From Salpingoeca rosetta (Eukaryota; Opisthokonta; Choanoflagellata; Craspedida; Salpingoecidae), in contig NW_004754912.1 in assembly GCF_000188695.1 (NCBI RefSeq), forward strand, positions 975,144 through 997,643: DNA of 22,500 bases. The letters are read 5' to 3'. Within the stretch, counting starts at the first letter, position 1; every line of letters begins with the position of its first letter. This document shows positions 14,487 to 22,500 of the stretch, one piece after another. The notes under the pieces were generated by a model that saw nothing but the letters and a program-made list of their open reading frames with translations, did not search any database and was not told the origin of the DNA. Position numbers and translations under genes: made by a program.

Positions 14487-17400
14487 TTGGAGTAGTTGAG
14501 TGCAGAGGTGTGCAGACATGCAGATAGGTACAGACATGATCGCGACGCGTCATGCCATGTGTGTTGTACCTGAGGGATGGTTGGCTTCAGGCCAATGTCT
14601 TGGAGGATGCCAACCAGCGTCTCCCGCTTGTGTGTGAACACTGATGTCGATGTTGGTTGATGGTGGCGGGGCAGGTTGGAGCAGAGGGGGTGGGGTGGGA
14701 TGAACACTTGGTGGCACACGCAGCACTGGACACGGATGCTGAAAAGAAAAGCCAGTACAAGTCACAGCAGCAAACAATCAACAGACAACAGACAACGGAC
14801 AAGTACTGACTGTCTTTCTGCTGTTGGAAGAACTGCTGCTGTGGTTCCTCTTCAAACACACGAGCGAGCGCCTCTTGCAGCGGCGTCGTCACGCAGAACG
14901 GCGTGTACCTGTGTGTGGGATGTGTGTGTGTGTGAAAACACGATACAGTGGCAGTTTAGTCCGCAGCACTGTGTGTGTGGAGACTCACTGTTGCGTGCGC
15001 TGCATTGGCTGGATGAGGTGATCCGGTCCAATCGCCCATCCTGACACGACGGTGGAGGTGAGGAGGAAAGGTGACAAGACGAAGGTCTCGGGGGGTCCTT
15101 TGGATAAACACACTTACACACACATATGTACTCGCGTACTCACATACTCATACATTCACACACACATACACATGCACGCACACACATGTACTCACGTACT
15201 CACACTCACACACACACACACGCACACGCACACGCACACGCACACACACGTGCACATGCACGCACGTACACATGTGCACACATCGACGAACGCACCGATC
15301 TTCCACCCGGTGGTGTTGAATGCCTTGCCGACAGACCCGAGCGAAACCGTGCGCTCCCACATGCCGGGCAGCGAGGCAATGTGCACGTGCTCTTCGTCAT
15401 CGTACAGCAACTTCTCGTACACCTGCAGATGGTGTCGGGAACGGTGTGATGAGGAGGACCGACCGGGGCGTTACAATTACAAGACGGGCGCAAATCAACG
15501 ACAAGAGTAGGCGAGCACACAAACAAACAAACAAACAAACAAACAAACAAACAAACAAACAAACAAACAAACAAACAAACAAACAAACAAACAAACAAAC
15601 AAACAAACAAACAAACAAACAAACAAACAAACAAACAAACAAACAAACAAACAAACAAACAAACAAACAAACAAACAAACAAACAAACAAACAAACAAAC
15701 AAACAAACAAACAAACAAACAAACAAACAAACAAACAAACAAACAAACAAACAAACAAACAAACAGCACACCTCGTCTGCGAGGATGAGGGTGTCGTGTT
15801 TCTCTGCCAGCGCTCCAATGGCCGCCAGCTCGCGCCGGCTGAACACCTGATCGCGATTGGTAATTGATGATGGTGGTGGCGGTGGAGAGGGTGAGCTTCG
15901 CTGCACAACAGCAGCACCAGCAAATGGGGCATTCCATACGTTGTGCCGTCACACACGTACACACACACACACGTACACACGTACACGCACACACGTACGC
16001 ACACACACACACACACACACACGCACACACACACACACACACACACGCACACACACATTCACACAATCACACCTTGCCGCTTGGATTGTGCGGGGTGTTG
16101 AGGAGGATGGCTTTTGTGCGCGGGGAAAATGCAGCCTCCAACTCGTCCACTGCACGCACGCACGCACGCACGCCGTTGTTGCCGTTGTTGTTGTTGCAGG
16201 GCAGAATACGCACGACAGCCGGCAGGCAGGCGAGGTGGCATGATGGCGCGGTCAGCCGTGATGTTTAGCGCAGTGGCGCCCACGTTCACGTGCGGAGAAA
16301 CCCACCCACAGCACATAATGCTACTCACACGTACGTGCACTCACACATGCAGTACAACAAGTGTGCACACACACACACACACAGACACACAGACACAGAC
16401 ACAGACACAGACACAGACACAGACACACAGACACGCAGACAAACACACACACAGACACACACACACACACAGACACACACACACACACAGGCGCACACGC
16501 ACGGGGGAGCGTCCAGTCGGCAGAAGAGCGGGTGGCGGCGTCTGTGTTTGCTGGTGGCTGAAGGGACACAGCAACGGCCTTACCACCACACATCTCAATC
16601 TAAGGGGGACGCATGGGTCGCACGCGGACAAACGAGTGCAAGACGTGCGTGCAAGATGCAAGTGTGTGAGATCATGCATGTATGCGTGCGTAGCACGTGC
16701 AGCACAGGCGCAACGCCAGCGATGCAGCTGGTGCGAATGCAGCAACAACACACACCCTTGCGTGTGCATGTACCTGTGGGATGTAGCTGTCGTAGAAGGG
16801 CTCAATGATGATCACCTCGTCGCCGTGATCCACAAACGTCTGGAAGAACAGCAGCAGGCCCTGTGTCGCGCCTACGGCAATGCGCAAGATGCAACAACAC
16901 GATCAATGCATGCACTGCACTCGATGATACACCCATGCACGCGACTAGGGAAGGACATCACACACACGCACAGCGCAAGCGCAGCATCGCGTGCATACGC
17001 ACCAACGGTGACGCAGATGTTGTTGAGGGGGTCGAGCGCGCGGTCGTACTCGGGCGAGTAATGCCGCGCAAGCGCGTTCACAAGCCGCGGATGACCGCCA
17101 ACGCGTGTGTACTGGTGATGCATGCCTGGCTCAGCAGCTGTCGGGAGTTGTCACACACACACAAGGAAGAAGCAAGAGCAGCGCTTGCATGAGGTGGAAG
17201 CAAGAGCAGCGCTCGCATGAGGTGGAAGCAAGAGCAGCGCTCGCATGAGGTGGAAGCAAGAGCAGCGCTCGCATGAGGTGGAAGCAAGAGCAGCGCTCGC
17301 ATGAGGTGGGAGCAAGAGCAGCGCTCGCATGAGGTGGGAGCAAGCACCTTCAACACAAAGGAAGCAAACGCAGTGAGTGAAGACAGTACAGCGACGCAGT

Positions 17401-17942
17401 ACACGTGCAGCAGTGGAATCGTCCTCACGTACCCGTTTGCATGCAAGACAGAATAAAGGGTGCGACTGGAATCGATGGCAAGCCTTGAAACAAACCGTGG
17501 AAGGAAAGAGATTGTGTGTGTATGGGGGGGGGGTGAGCAGTGGCTGTAACCACAAAAGTGCAGCAGGGCAACCACAAAACGCACGCACACACGCACACAG
17601 AAACACACGCACACGCACGCACGCACACAACAAACAAACACACGAGCAGACGCACCGAAACACACGCACACAACAAACACACACGCATACAACAAACACA
17701 CACGCACACACGCATACCTGAGAAAGGTTGACGGCGCCATGCTTCTGGGCCAGTGGCGTGAATTCCACCCACACAGTGTCTTCAAAGCCACTAGCTCGTG
17801 CAGCCAGCTTGTTCTTGTCGCAGCACAACCTGCTGCTCGAGAGGCTTCGCGACAGAACGGCAGCACTGCACCACTGCGATGCCTGCTGCAGCAGCCGCCG
17901 GCCCACAGCACCAACAACAGCACCACAACTGCCAGTCATCAT
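14259..17942 (-). CDS. Kynurenine--oxoglutarate transaminase / cysteine-S-conjugate beta-lyase, interrupted
   Basis: A PLP fold-type I aminotransferase of the KYAT1/KYAT3 family, converting kynurenine to kynurenate. Exons in transcript order: 17942-17718, 17483-17433, 17137-17003, 16871-16774, 16599-16503, 16149-16073, 15846-15772, 15422-15296, 15040-14989, 14908-14811, 14640-14570, 14418-14259. Exon 1 starts with about 40 residues rich in Arg, Ser and Ala with no acidic residue, a likely mitochondrial presequence, then [19 protein letters not shown]. Family motifs follow: [31 protein letters not shown], and [13 protein letters not shown], whose Lys (codon 15326-15324) is the PLP lysine. NYARFCFVK holds the carboxylate-binding Arg. 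Two defects are visible. Exon 2 is one base short for its frame. The exon for the expected GxYF..ADVS segment (about 30-35 residues) is absent between 14570 and 14418. KYAT1 and KYAT3 cannot be separated from this sequence. Confidence 0.85.
14421..14486. repeat. (TG)n microsatellite abutting the last aminotransferase exon
   Basis: About 66 bases of pure TG on the plus strand, (CA)n on the gene strand, run directly into the CAG acceptor at 14419-14420. There is no polypyrimidine tract. It sits in the intron where an expected exon is missing. Confidence 0.9.
15139..15282. repeat. AC/GT-rich imperfect microsatellite in an aminotransferase intron
   Basis: A mixed (AC)n tract with interspersed GTACTC, GCACGC and ATGTAC words lies between exons 15296-15422 and 14989-15040. 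No coding content is supported. Confidence 0.75.
15519..15767. repeat. (AAAC)n tetranucleotide repeat, about 62 copies
   Basis: About 249 bases of nearly perfect AAAC/CAAA repeat form most of the intron between exons 15772-15846 and 15296-15422. On the gene strand it reads (TTTG)n and ends within about 10 bases of the donor of exon 15846-15772. A shorter (TTTG)n tract in the same transcript sense occurs in the membrane-protein intron at about 1005-1122. Confidence 0.97.
15957..16062. repeat. (AC)n with GTAC and GC interruptions in an aminotransferase intron
   Basis: Imperfect AC tract immediately downstream (gene sense) of exon 16149-16073, ending about 11 bases from its donor. Confidence 0.85.
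16362..16490. repeat. (ACAGAC)n/(AC)n compound repeat in an aminotransferase intron
   Basis: A hexanucleotide ACAGAC/ACACAG pattern is embedded in (AC)n. It lies between exon 16599-16503 and exon 16149-16073, next to the donor of the former. Confidence 0.85.
17163..17344. repeat. 28-base minisatellite, about 6.5 copies, in an aminotransferase intron
   Basis: The unit GAGGTGGAAGCAAGAGCAGC + GCTCGCAT (28 bases) starts at 17191, 17219, 17247, 17275 and 17303, with a partial copy at 17331-17344 and a diverged copy at 17163-17190. The last units share an A-to-G change (GTGGGAGC). Each contains the palindrome AGCGCT. It ends 26 bases from the acceptor side of exon 17137-17003. It is the only long-unit tandem repeat seen in the window. 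Confidence 0.95.
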
Positions 17943-18246
17943 CGTCTGCTTGAAGGTTGTGCGTTAATTTAGCATCAAATCATACCATCTTCCCGCCGCT
18001 CAAATTTCAAATTTACAACACACCCCTGTCGACACATGGTCACCACACGCACGCACGTCAACAACACACAGCAATGTTCGCAGTGGCAGCAGCAGCATCT
18101 TGTGAGCGCCGCCCCAGTGGCGATGCGCAAGCGACAAAGGTGATGGCACACGTACTCATTTTCTTGTCGATCACACATCTTTGCATGTCCAGTTGTAGGT
18201 ATTCCATGTGCTCCCAGGCGTCGACACACACACACACACGCACGCA

Positions 18247-18278
<32 letters not shown>

Positions 18279-18415
18279 CACATGTGCCTTGACGCTGCAT
18301 CAGGGCCAACTGCATACAACCCACAGAGCATCGACACCTGCCATCTGATGTGTCATTCGCGCCTCACCTGCCACCGCTTTGGTCTCTTCCTCAGGCACCA
18401 TCCTCAGCGGATTCC
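17943..18415. promoter_or_regulatory. Divergent promoter interval between the aminotransferase gene and the kinase-like gene
   Basis: The genes on either side point away from each other, so both promoters must lie within or near these 473 bases. The candidate core is near the aminotransferase start. It has an E2F-like TTCCCGCC at 17990-17997 and then a direct repeat CAAATTT CAAATTT at 18001-18014, the most AT-rich spot in the interval. An (ACGC)n/(AC)n block occupies about 18221-18281. A pyrimidine-rich stretch with CCTCAG just before the ATG at 18416 could be an acceptor of a 5' UTR intron. No TATA box is evident. Confidence 0.4.
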
Positions 18416-21400
18416 ATGAGTGAAGACACCATGCCAGCCCCACCGCAGCTGACGGCAACAGAGGTACGCTTGTCGGCTCTGCCGTGCCAATGCGCTTTTG
18501 CACTGCATGACATCTCATATGGGCCGACACATTGTTTCAATCGTTTCTCTTTTCTCCTGACGCCTCTTCTTCCCGGCTTGAACGGTGCAGGTCATGGTGC
18601 TCCAAAGAGCCGCCATGATTTTGCGGAAGAAATACTCCGCTGCTCGCAAAGGACTTGACGTTGAGACATCCCTTCGTGATTTCGGTTCTGACGCGCTGTT
18701 GCATTTGCAAGAACAAGTCATACATATCGCCGTCTTATTCCCAGACGTTGAAATTGTAGTGGACGCGCTGAGTCCGCCCACGACCGACATACATGAGATA
18801 TTTTCAGCGCGGGACGCTGTAAGACTGCGATTGTTCAAATGCACACCTCCCAAGCTGGAGACATCTGCGCTCAACAAGCGGCTGAGTAAGTGCATTTTTG
18901 AGTTGATGTCCTGCGACGGCTGTTTGCGACGTGCTTCTCATGCCTTACCCATGACTCACACCCAACGAATTGGCTTCAGCCAAACTAATCTCGGTCCACC
19001 ACATACACGTGCATATACATGCGCGCACACTCCCATGCAGACCTTGTGCGGACCGTGGCACCAAGCACAGCTTCAAAGAAAGAGCTGAACAAGCAGGGGA
19101 GAGAGGGGGGTGTGGATAGCACCTTCCCTTACTTTATCTCCATCGACTCGTCGACCTTCGCGGTTACCTCACAACTCGCCAAGCAGCTTGACATGGCCAC
19201 AGCAACACATGGCGACGGGAGTGAGTTTATGTGTATGTGGTGTATGTGTGTGGTGGGGTGTGTATGTGGGGTGTGGTGTGTGTGGTGTTTTGTCGTGTGA
19301 CTTGCCTTAATTCCTGTATCAGAGCATCTATGATTGTGTGCCTACTTTGTGCGCTTGTGATAGTGTGTGTGTTGTGTGTTGTGTGTCGCAAGGTGGCTGC
19401 AATACACGTACACATGTACGCACGCACATGTACGCACGCACATGTACGCACACATGTACACACGCGTACATTCACTTTCATGCACATACATGCACACACG
19501 TATGCACGCACGCATGCACCGCCACTGGCATGCAATGACTCACAAGCTCGTGTGTTCTTCTTGCTTTGCGTTTTTGCTGGGCAGCCTCTGGCTTTGAAGA
19601 CATCAGCACGGACGAATACAAAGAGTGGATCCAATACCAAATGGTGGTGTGCATTCACAATTACTTCAATCGCAAGAAGCTGCACAGCCGCATGATGGTC
19701 ATCGCCAACGCGCCTGTCTCGAACACGCAGCAGTACAAGATTGACGCTGCGTTTCGTCCGACCGTGTGCGAGCTGCACCACAACTTTCTGCCTCTTATCA
19801 TTGAGGTAATGATTGACGTGTGCGCCTCTGACTTTTTTATTGCAATTGCTTGTGCATCAGCCACCACACGATACACACACACATAAGCGCACACAGACGC
19901 GCAGACGCAAACACACACACGCGCGGAAACACAAATCCTGCTTGCTCACTGCTGTGTCCACCTTGTGTGCATATTGTAGTTGGAGCAGCAGCGTGCACAG
20001 CGAGCGGAAGCACAGGAGCAATTGCGCGAACACGCATTGCACGCAATCAAGTGCGTTCCCCGCTGGGAGTCTGTGATCAAGGGGCTGATGTACCCCATCG
20101 GCATCGCCGTCGCCGGGAACTGTGTTGATGTGTATGGTTTCGTCCTTGGACACAAGACGTTCGCTGGTGGCCAGAAGATGCCAGTCATCAACACCATCAC
20201 CCTAACATCCACCACGGTGCACCTCTGCTAGCATATGTTGTTGTTGTTGTTGTTTTCTCTTGTTGTGGTGGCTTGCTCCTCTTGCCCCTGACATGCTGCT
20301 CTCCTCGTCCATTGTGGTGTCCCTTTGCTCCGTCGGTGGCGGGCCACATGCTCTCACACACGCTCATGTGTCGCATATCTCCACACTCCTGCTTTCGTGC
20401 TTCCTGCTTTGTTGCGGTGTCAGCTGTCCAAGTTCTCCCGTGTGCTGGATGTGCTCTTGTCTGAGCCCCTGCTGGCCTACTACGACTCGCTCTACGCTCG
20501 ATGCTTTGGAGCCCCTGCCACCACCTCTCCGCCACCGCCGCCATCTACCCAGGGCGATATCCCACCTGCTCTTGTTGAGCGCATTCACTTGAGCGACCAT
20601 CGCCCCGACGAACCACAGCAGCCACAGCAGCACCAGCACCAGCAGCCACAGCAGCACCAGCAGCACCAGCAACTACAGCAGCAGCAGCAGCCACAGCACC
20701 ATCAGCAGCAGAAAGATGAGGTCATCTTGGCCAACATGCGCGTGTTCTTCGAGTTTGAAGAAATCAATGCAGACGTAAAGATTATTGACGACACTGTGGT
20801 GAAGCGTGTGCCTGACGACCACAACATCGACCGCATTCGTCTTATGTGGCGCATCCTGCACCCACGTCACCCGATTCGCGTCATCAACAGCAACACCATC
20901 GTCATGCCCTTCCTCGGCAGCGGCAAGTTCACCACGCCAGAGCAGCTGTTGTGTGTGGCAGAGCAGCTTCTGCGGTTGTGTTTCCACTCACTTTCCCACG
21001 CCGATGTGCGGAAGGAAAACATAGCGGTGAGGAACGCTAAAGTCGCGTTCCTCATTGACGTTGAGGATTTTGGAACGCACACGCCGGACGGGTTCAACTG
21101 TTGTCTGCTGGAACGCCATCCTGACTTGTTTTGTCGCTCGGGCAGGGACCGGCTGCCGTTCAAAAGCATCCACGACTTTTACTCACTGGCCATGGCATGG
21201 GCTCGCCCCGACTTTGGCGAGAGGTTTGATGTCCTGAGAACGTGTGATCGGTTTGAGGATGCGTGCCGGCGACTTGTTGAGTGGCTGCAGCAGAAGAAGC
21301 GTGACATGGCGCATGAGAGCGATGGGAACGCCGATGACGGTGACCAGGGAAACGCTGATGATGATGATGATGATGATGATGAGGAGGAGGAGGAGGAGCA

Positions 21401-21515
21401 GCAGCAGCAGCAGCAGCAGGAGGGGGAGGAGGAAGGCCGTGAGGTGGGCGTAAAGAAGAAGCTGAAGATCCTCAACAAGCTCATCGAAGGAATGCAGAAC
21501 GCTACCATTCTTTGA
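18416..21515 (+). CDS. Unrecognised protein with a kinase-like C-terminal domain and a possible restriction-nuclease-like centre
   Basis: Six exons: 18416-18463, 18591-18885, 19041-19220, 19585-19805, 19980-20216, 20424-21515. All phases close, giving 690 aa. I cannot name it. Residues 1-175 match nothing I know. Residues about 176-310 contain YKIDAAFRP (Asp228) and, 20 residues on, PLIIELE (Glu248, Glu250), then a YPIGIAVAGNCVDVYGF strand pair. This resembles a PD-(D/E)xK core but is tentative, and the usual lysine is not seen. Residues 390-423 are Gln/His-rich. Residues 430-620 look like a protein kinase: VVK (Lys454), MPFLGSG hinge, HADVRKEN (Asp521, Asn526), LID (Asp539), IHDFYSL (Asp578). 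Asp-Asn-Asp spacing (5, 13) equals that of PKA. The N-lobe is short and has no glycine loop. Residues 634-668 are Asp/Glu/Gln-rich, followed by a basic helix. Nuclease-plus-kinase architecture recalls Crinkler-type proteins. Confidence 0.82.
19396..19516. repeat. (AC)n/GTACGCAC imperfect repeat in a kinase-like gene intron
   Basis: ACATGTACGCACGC units are repeated about four times (about 19410-19455) and grade into CATGCACACAC. All lie between exons 19041-19220 and 19585-19805. Confidence 0.75.
20615..20711 (+). repeat. CAG/CAC-rich in-frame repeat (Gln/His tract) in the kinase-like gene
   Basis: The interrupted CAG/CAC/CCA repeat encodes residues about 390-423, mostly Gln with His and Pro. 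It acts as a linker between the central region and the kinase-like domain. A second compound repeat (GAT, GAG, CAG) at about 21355-21420 encodes poly-Asp, poly-Glu and poly-Gln near the C-terminus. Confidence 0.9.
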
Positions 21516-22288
21516 CCTGTGTTGGTGCAACCACCCTTGCCTTCTTTTATGGTGGTGGCGGTGACAGGGGATGATGATGACGGTAGTGGTGGTTGAGGTG
21601 GTGGTTGAGGTGGTGAAATTGCTGTGTCTGGTGTTTTGTCTGCTGTTGCTGTTGCTAATTTGCTTGTTGTGGTGGGCCAGGCCTCCTTGTGATACTTGTT
21701 GTGCGTGCTATGATGGTGTGACTTCCATGAAGCTAAATATGGTATGCGTCTATCCCGTGCATAAAAGAGTGACGTGACATATGGCATGACATGACATGAC
21801 ACGACACGCCATGACTTCCTTGATCGAAAAGTATGGATCCTGTGCAGTGTGTTTGGAGATGAAAGACACATTGGTGCCGAAAGGGGGTTAGATGTTTGGA
21901 ATGGGCGACTTGTAGTGGACTTGCACGAGTGGTGTGAACTCATGTCACAGATGCGGAGTGGGGGGAGGCGTGTGTGGTCGCGTTTGCCGCGTGTGTGCGG
22001 TTTGTGTTGTTTATGTCGGTTCTCAAGACGGGCACGGACAAGCAAACGAAGGAAGCAAAACGGCAGACTCATGAAGCACACTTAAGATCGGTGAAACGAA
22101 AAAGAAGGCAGTCATCATCCACTCACTCATACACATGAAGCAACCAAGCCATCAAATCAAGCCACCAAGCAAGCAATCAGCCATCAATTACCACTCGAGC
22201 AAGCAATATATGGCACCATCACCAATCATCAGCACATTGTGCCACCATGCCATCTTCGTCACGCCGTCCACCGCGGTTGCCGCCCCCA
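21516..22288. other. Intergenic, 3' flank of the kinase-like gene
   Basis: No convincing exon is seen. GGTGGT-rich sequence occupies 21550-21615. A CATAAAAG word at about 21759 is the closest thing to a polyadenylation signal. An ATGACAT/ATGACAC pentamer-type repeat lies at about 21774-21813. A CAAGC/CATCAA-rich stretch covers about 22138-22215. Short open frames here lack splice sites or homology that I recognise. Confidence 0.55.
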
Positions 22289-22438
22289 TCAGGAGAAGAG
22301 GCCACTGCACCACTGGCGCCCAAAGGTGAAGCAGATGCACACGCCGAGGATCAGGCCTGCAAGAGACGGGTCCACGCCACTTCCCTGGACAGCCAGGTCG
22401 CTTGCCTTGACAAACCCGTCAAGCACGCGATTGGCGCT
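22289..22438 (-). CDS. Possible terminal exon of a downstream minus-strand gene
   Basis: On the minus strand a pyrimidine-rich acceptor (CTACACCCCTTCACTCAG, ending 22439) is followed by 49 codons and a TGA at 22291-22289. The peptide starts SANRVLDGFVKASDLAVQ and contains a hydrophobic LAGLILGVCICFTFG stretch near its end, so it could be the C-terminal membrane segment of a protein. Codon use looks like that of the neighbouring exons. I recognise no family. The opposite strand also has an open frame here (22247-22456), so the choice of strand rests only on the acceptor and on peptide character. Confidence 0.33.
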   Translation of the reverse strand, partial: SANRVLDGFVKASDLAVQGSGVDPSLAGLILGVCICFTFGRQWCSGLFS

Positions 22439-22500
22439 CTGAGTGAAGGGGTGTAGCTGCGAAGCAGACACACTACGGTAGCACACAAGCAAGCAACACA

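Noticed and set aside
15320..16066. Poly (Lys-Gln-Thr-Asn) and (Cys-Leu-Phe-Val) open frames
   Set aside because: They are translations of the (AAAC)n array in the intron between two well-supported aminotransferase exons.
17163..17344. CRISPR array
   Set aside because: The 28-base units are directly adjacent with no unique spacers, and the genome is eukaryotic. It is a minisatellite.
22247..22456. Plus-strand 69-residue open frame
   Set aside because: Its composition is Pro/Ala/Arg-rich with no recognisable domain or splice context. The minus-strand reading at the same place has a better acceptor and peptide character.

Overview
The window is nuclear DNA of an intron-rich eukaryote. Every recognisable protein is split into short exons (about 32 to 300 bases, with longer terminal exons) joined by GT-AG introns of roughly 100 to 480 bases, and most introns carry a simple repeat. 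I found no bacterial-style operons, no tRNA or rRNA, no CRISPR array and no mobile element. IFT80, a ciliary transport protein, shows that the organism builds a flagellum. A membrane protein with EGF-like and fibronectin type III-like segments and long poly-Ser/poly-Gln tracts suggests a unicellular relative of animals, such as a choanoflagellate. That placement is inference; the gene identities do not depend on it.

Layout from left to right. (1) 43-3765, plus strand: 3' part of a single-pass membrane protein with an EGF-like and FN3-like ectodomain, a Pro/Ser linker, one transmembrane helix and a 338-residue low-complexity cytoplasmic tail. (2) 4262-7815, plus: a complete 11-exon DPH2 (515 aa), diphthamide synthesis. 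(3) 14032-8177, minus: a complete 17-exon IFT80 (765 aa), intraflagellar transport. (4) 17942-14259, minus: a kynurenine aminotransferase / cysteine-S-conjugate beta-lyase (KYAT-type) with a likely mitochondrial presequence; its reading frame is interrupted twice. (5) 18416-21515, plus: a six-exon 690 aa protein that I cannot name. It has a possible PD-(D/E)xK nuclease-like centre and a C-terminal protein-kinase-like domain whose catalytic residues have the spacing of canonical kinases. (6) 22438-22289, minus: a possible last exon of a further gene.

Exon models were built by hand from splice sites, phase and recalled family sequence. All phases close for genes 2, 3 and 5 and for the recoverable part of gene 1. 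This makes the two defects in gene 4 stand out: one missing base at the exon 2 acceptor, and an absent exon next to a (CA)n tract. The genes do not form one pathway; they are neighbouring housekeeping, ciliary and unknown genes. Genes 2 and 3 converge, genes 3 and 4 are tandem, and genes 4 and 5 diverge from a shared 473-base interval.

The most interesting items are the kinase-like/nuclease-like protein, the two lesions in the aminotransferase gene, and an intron in gene 1 whose retention would encode a second, tailless membrane anchor.
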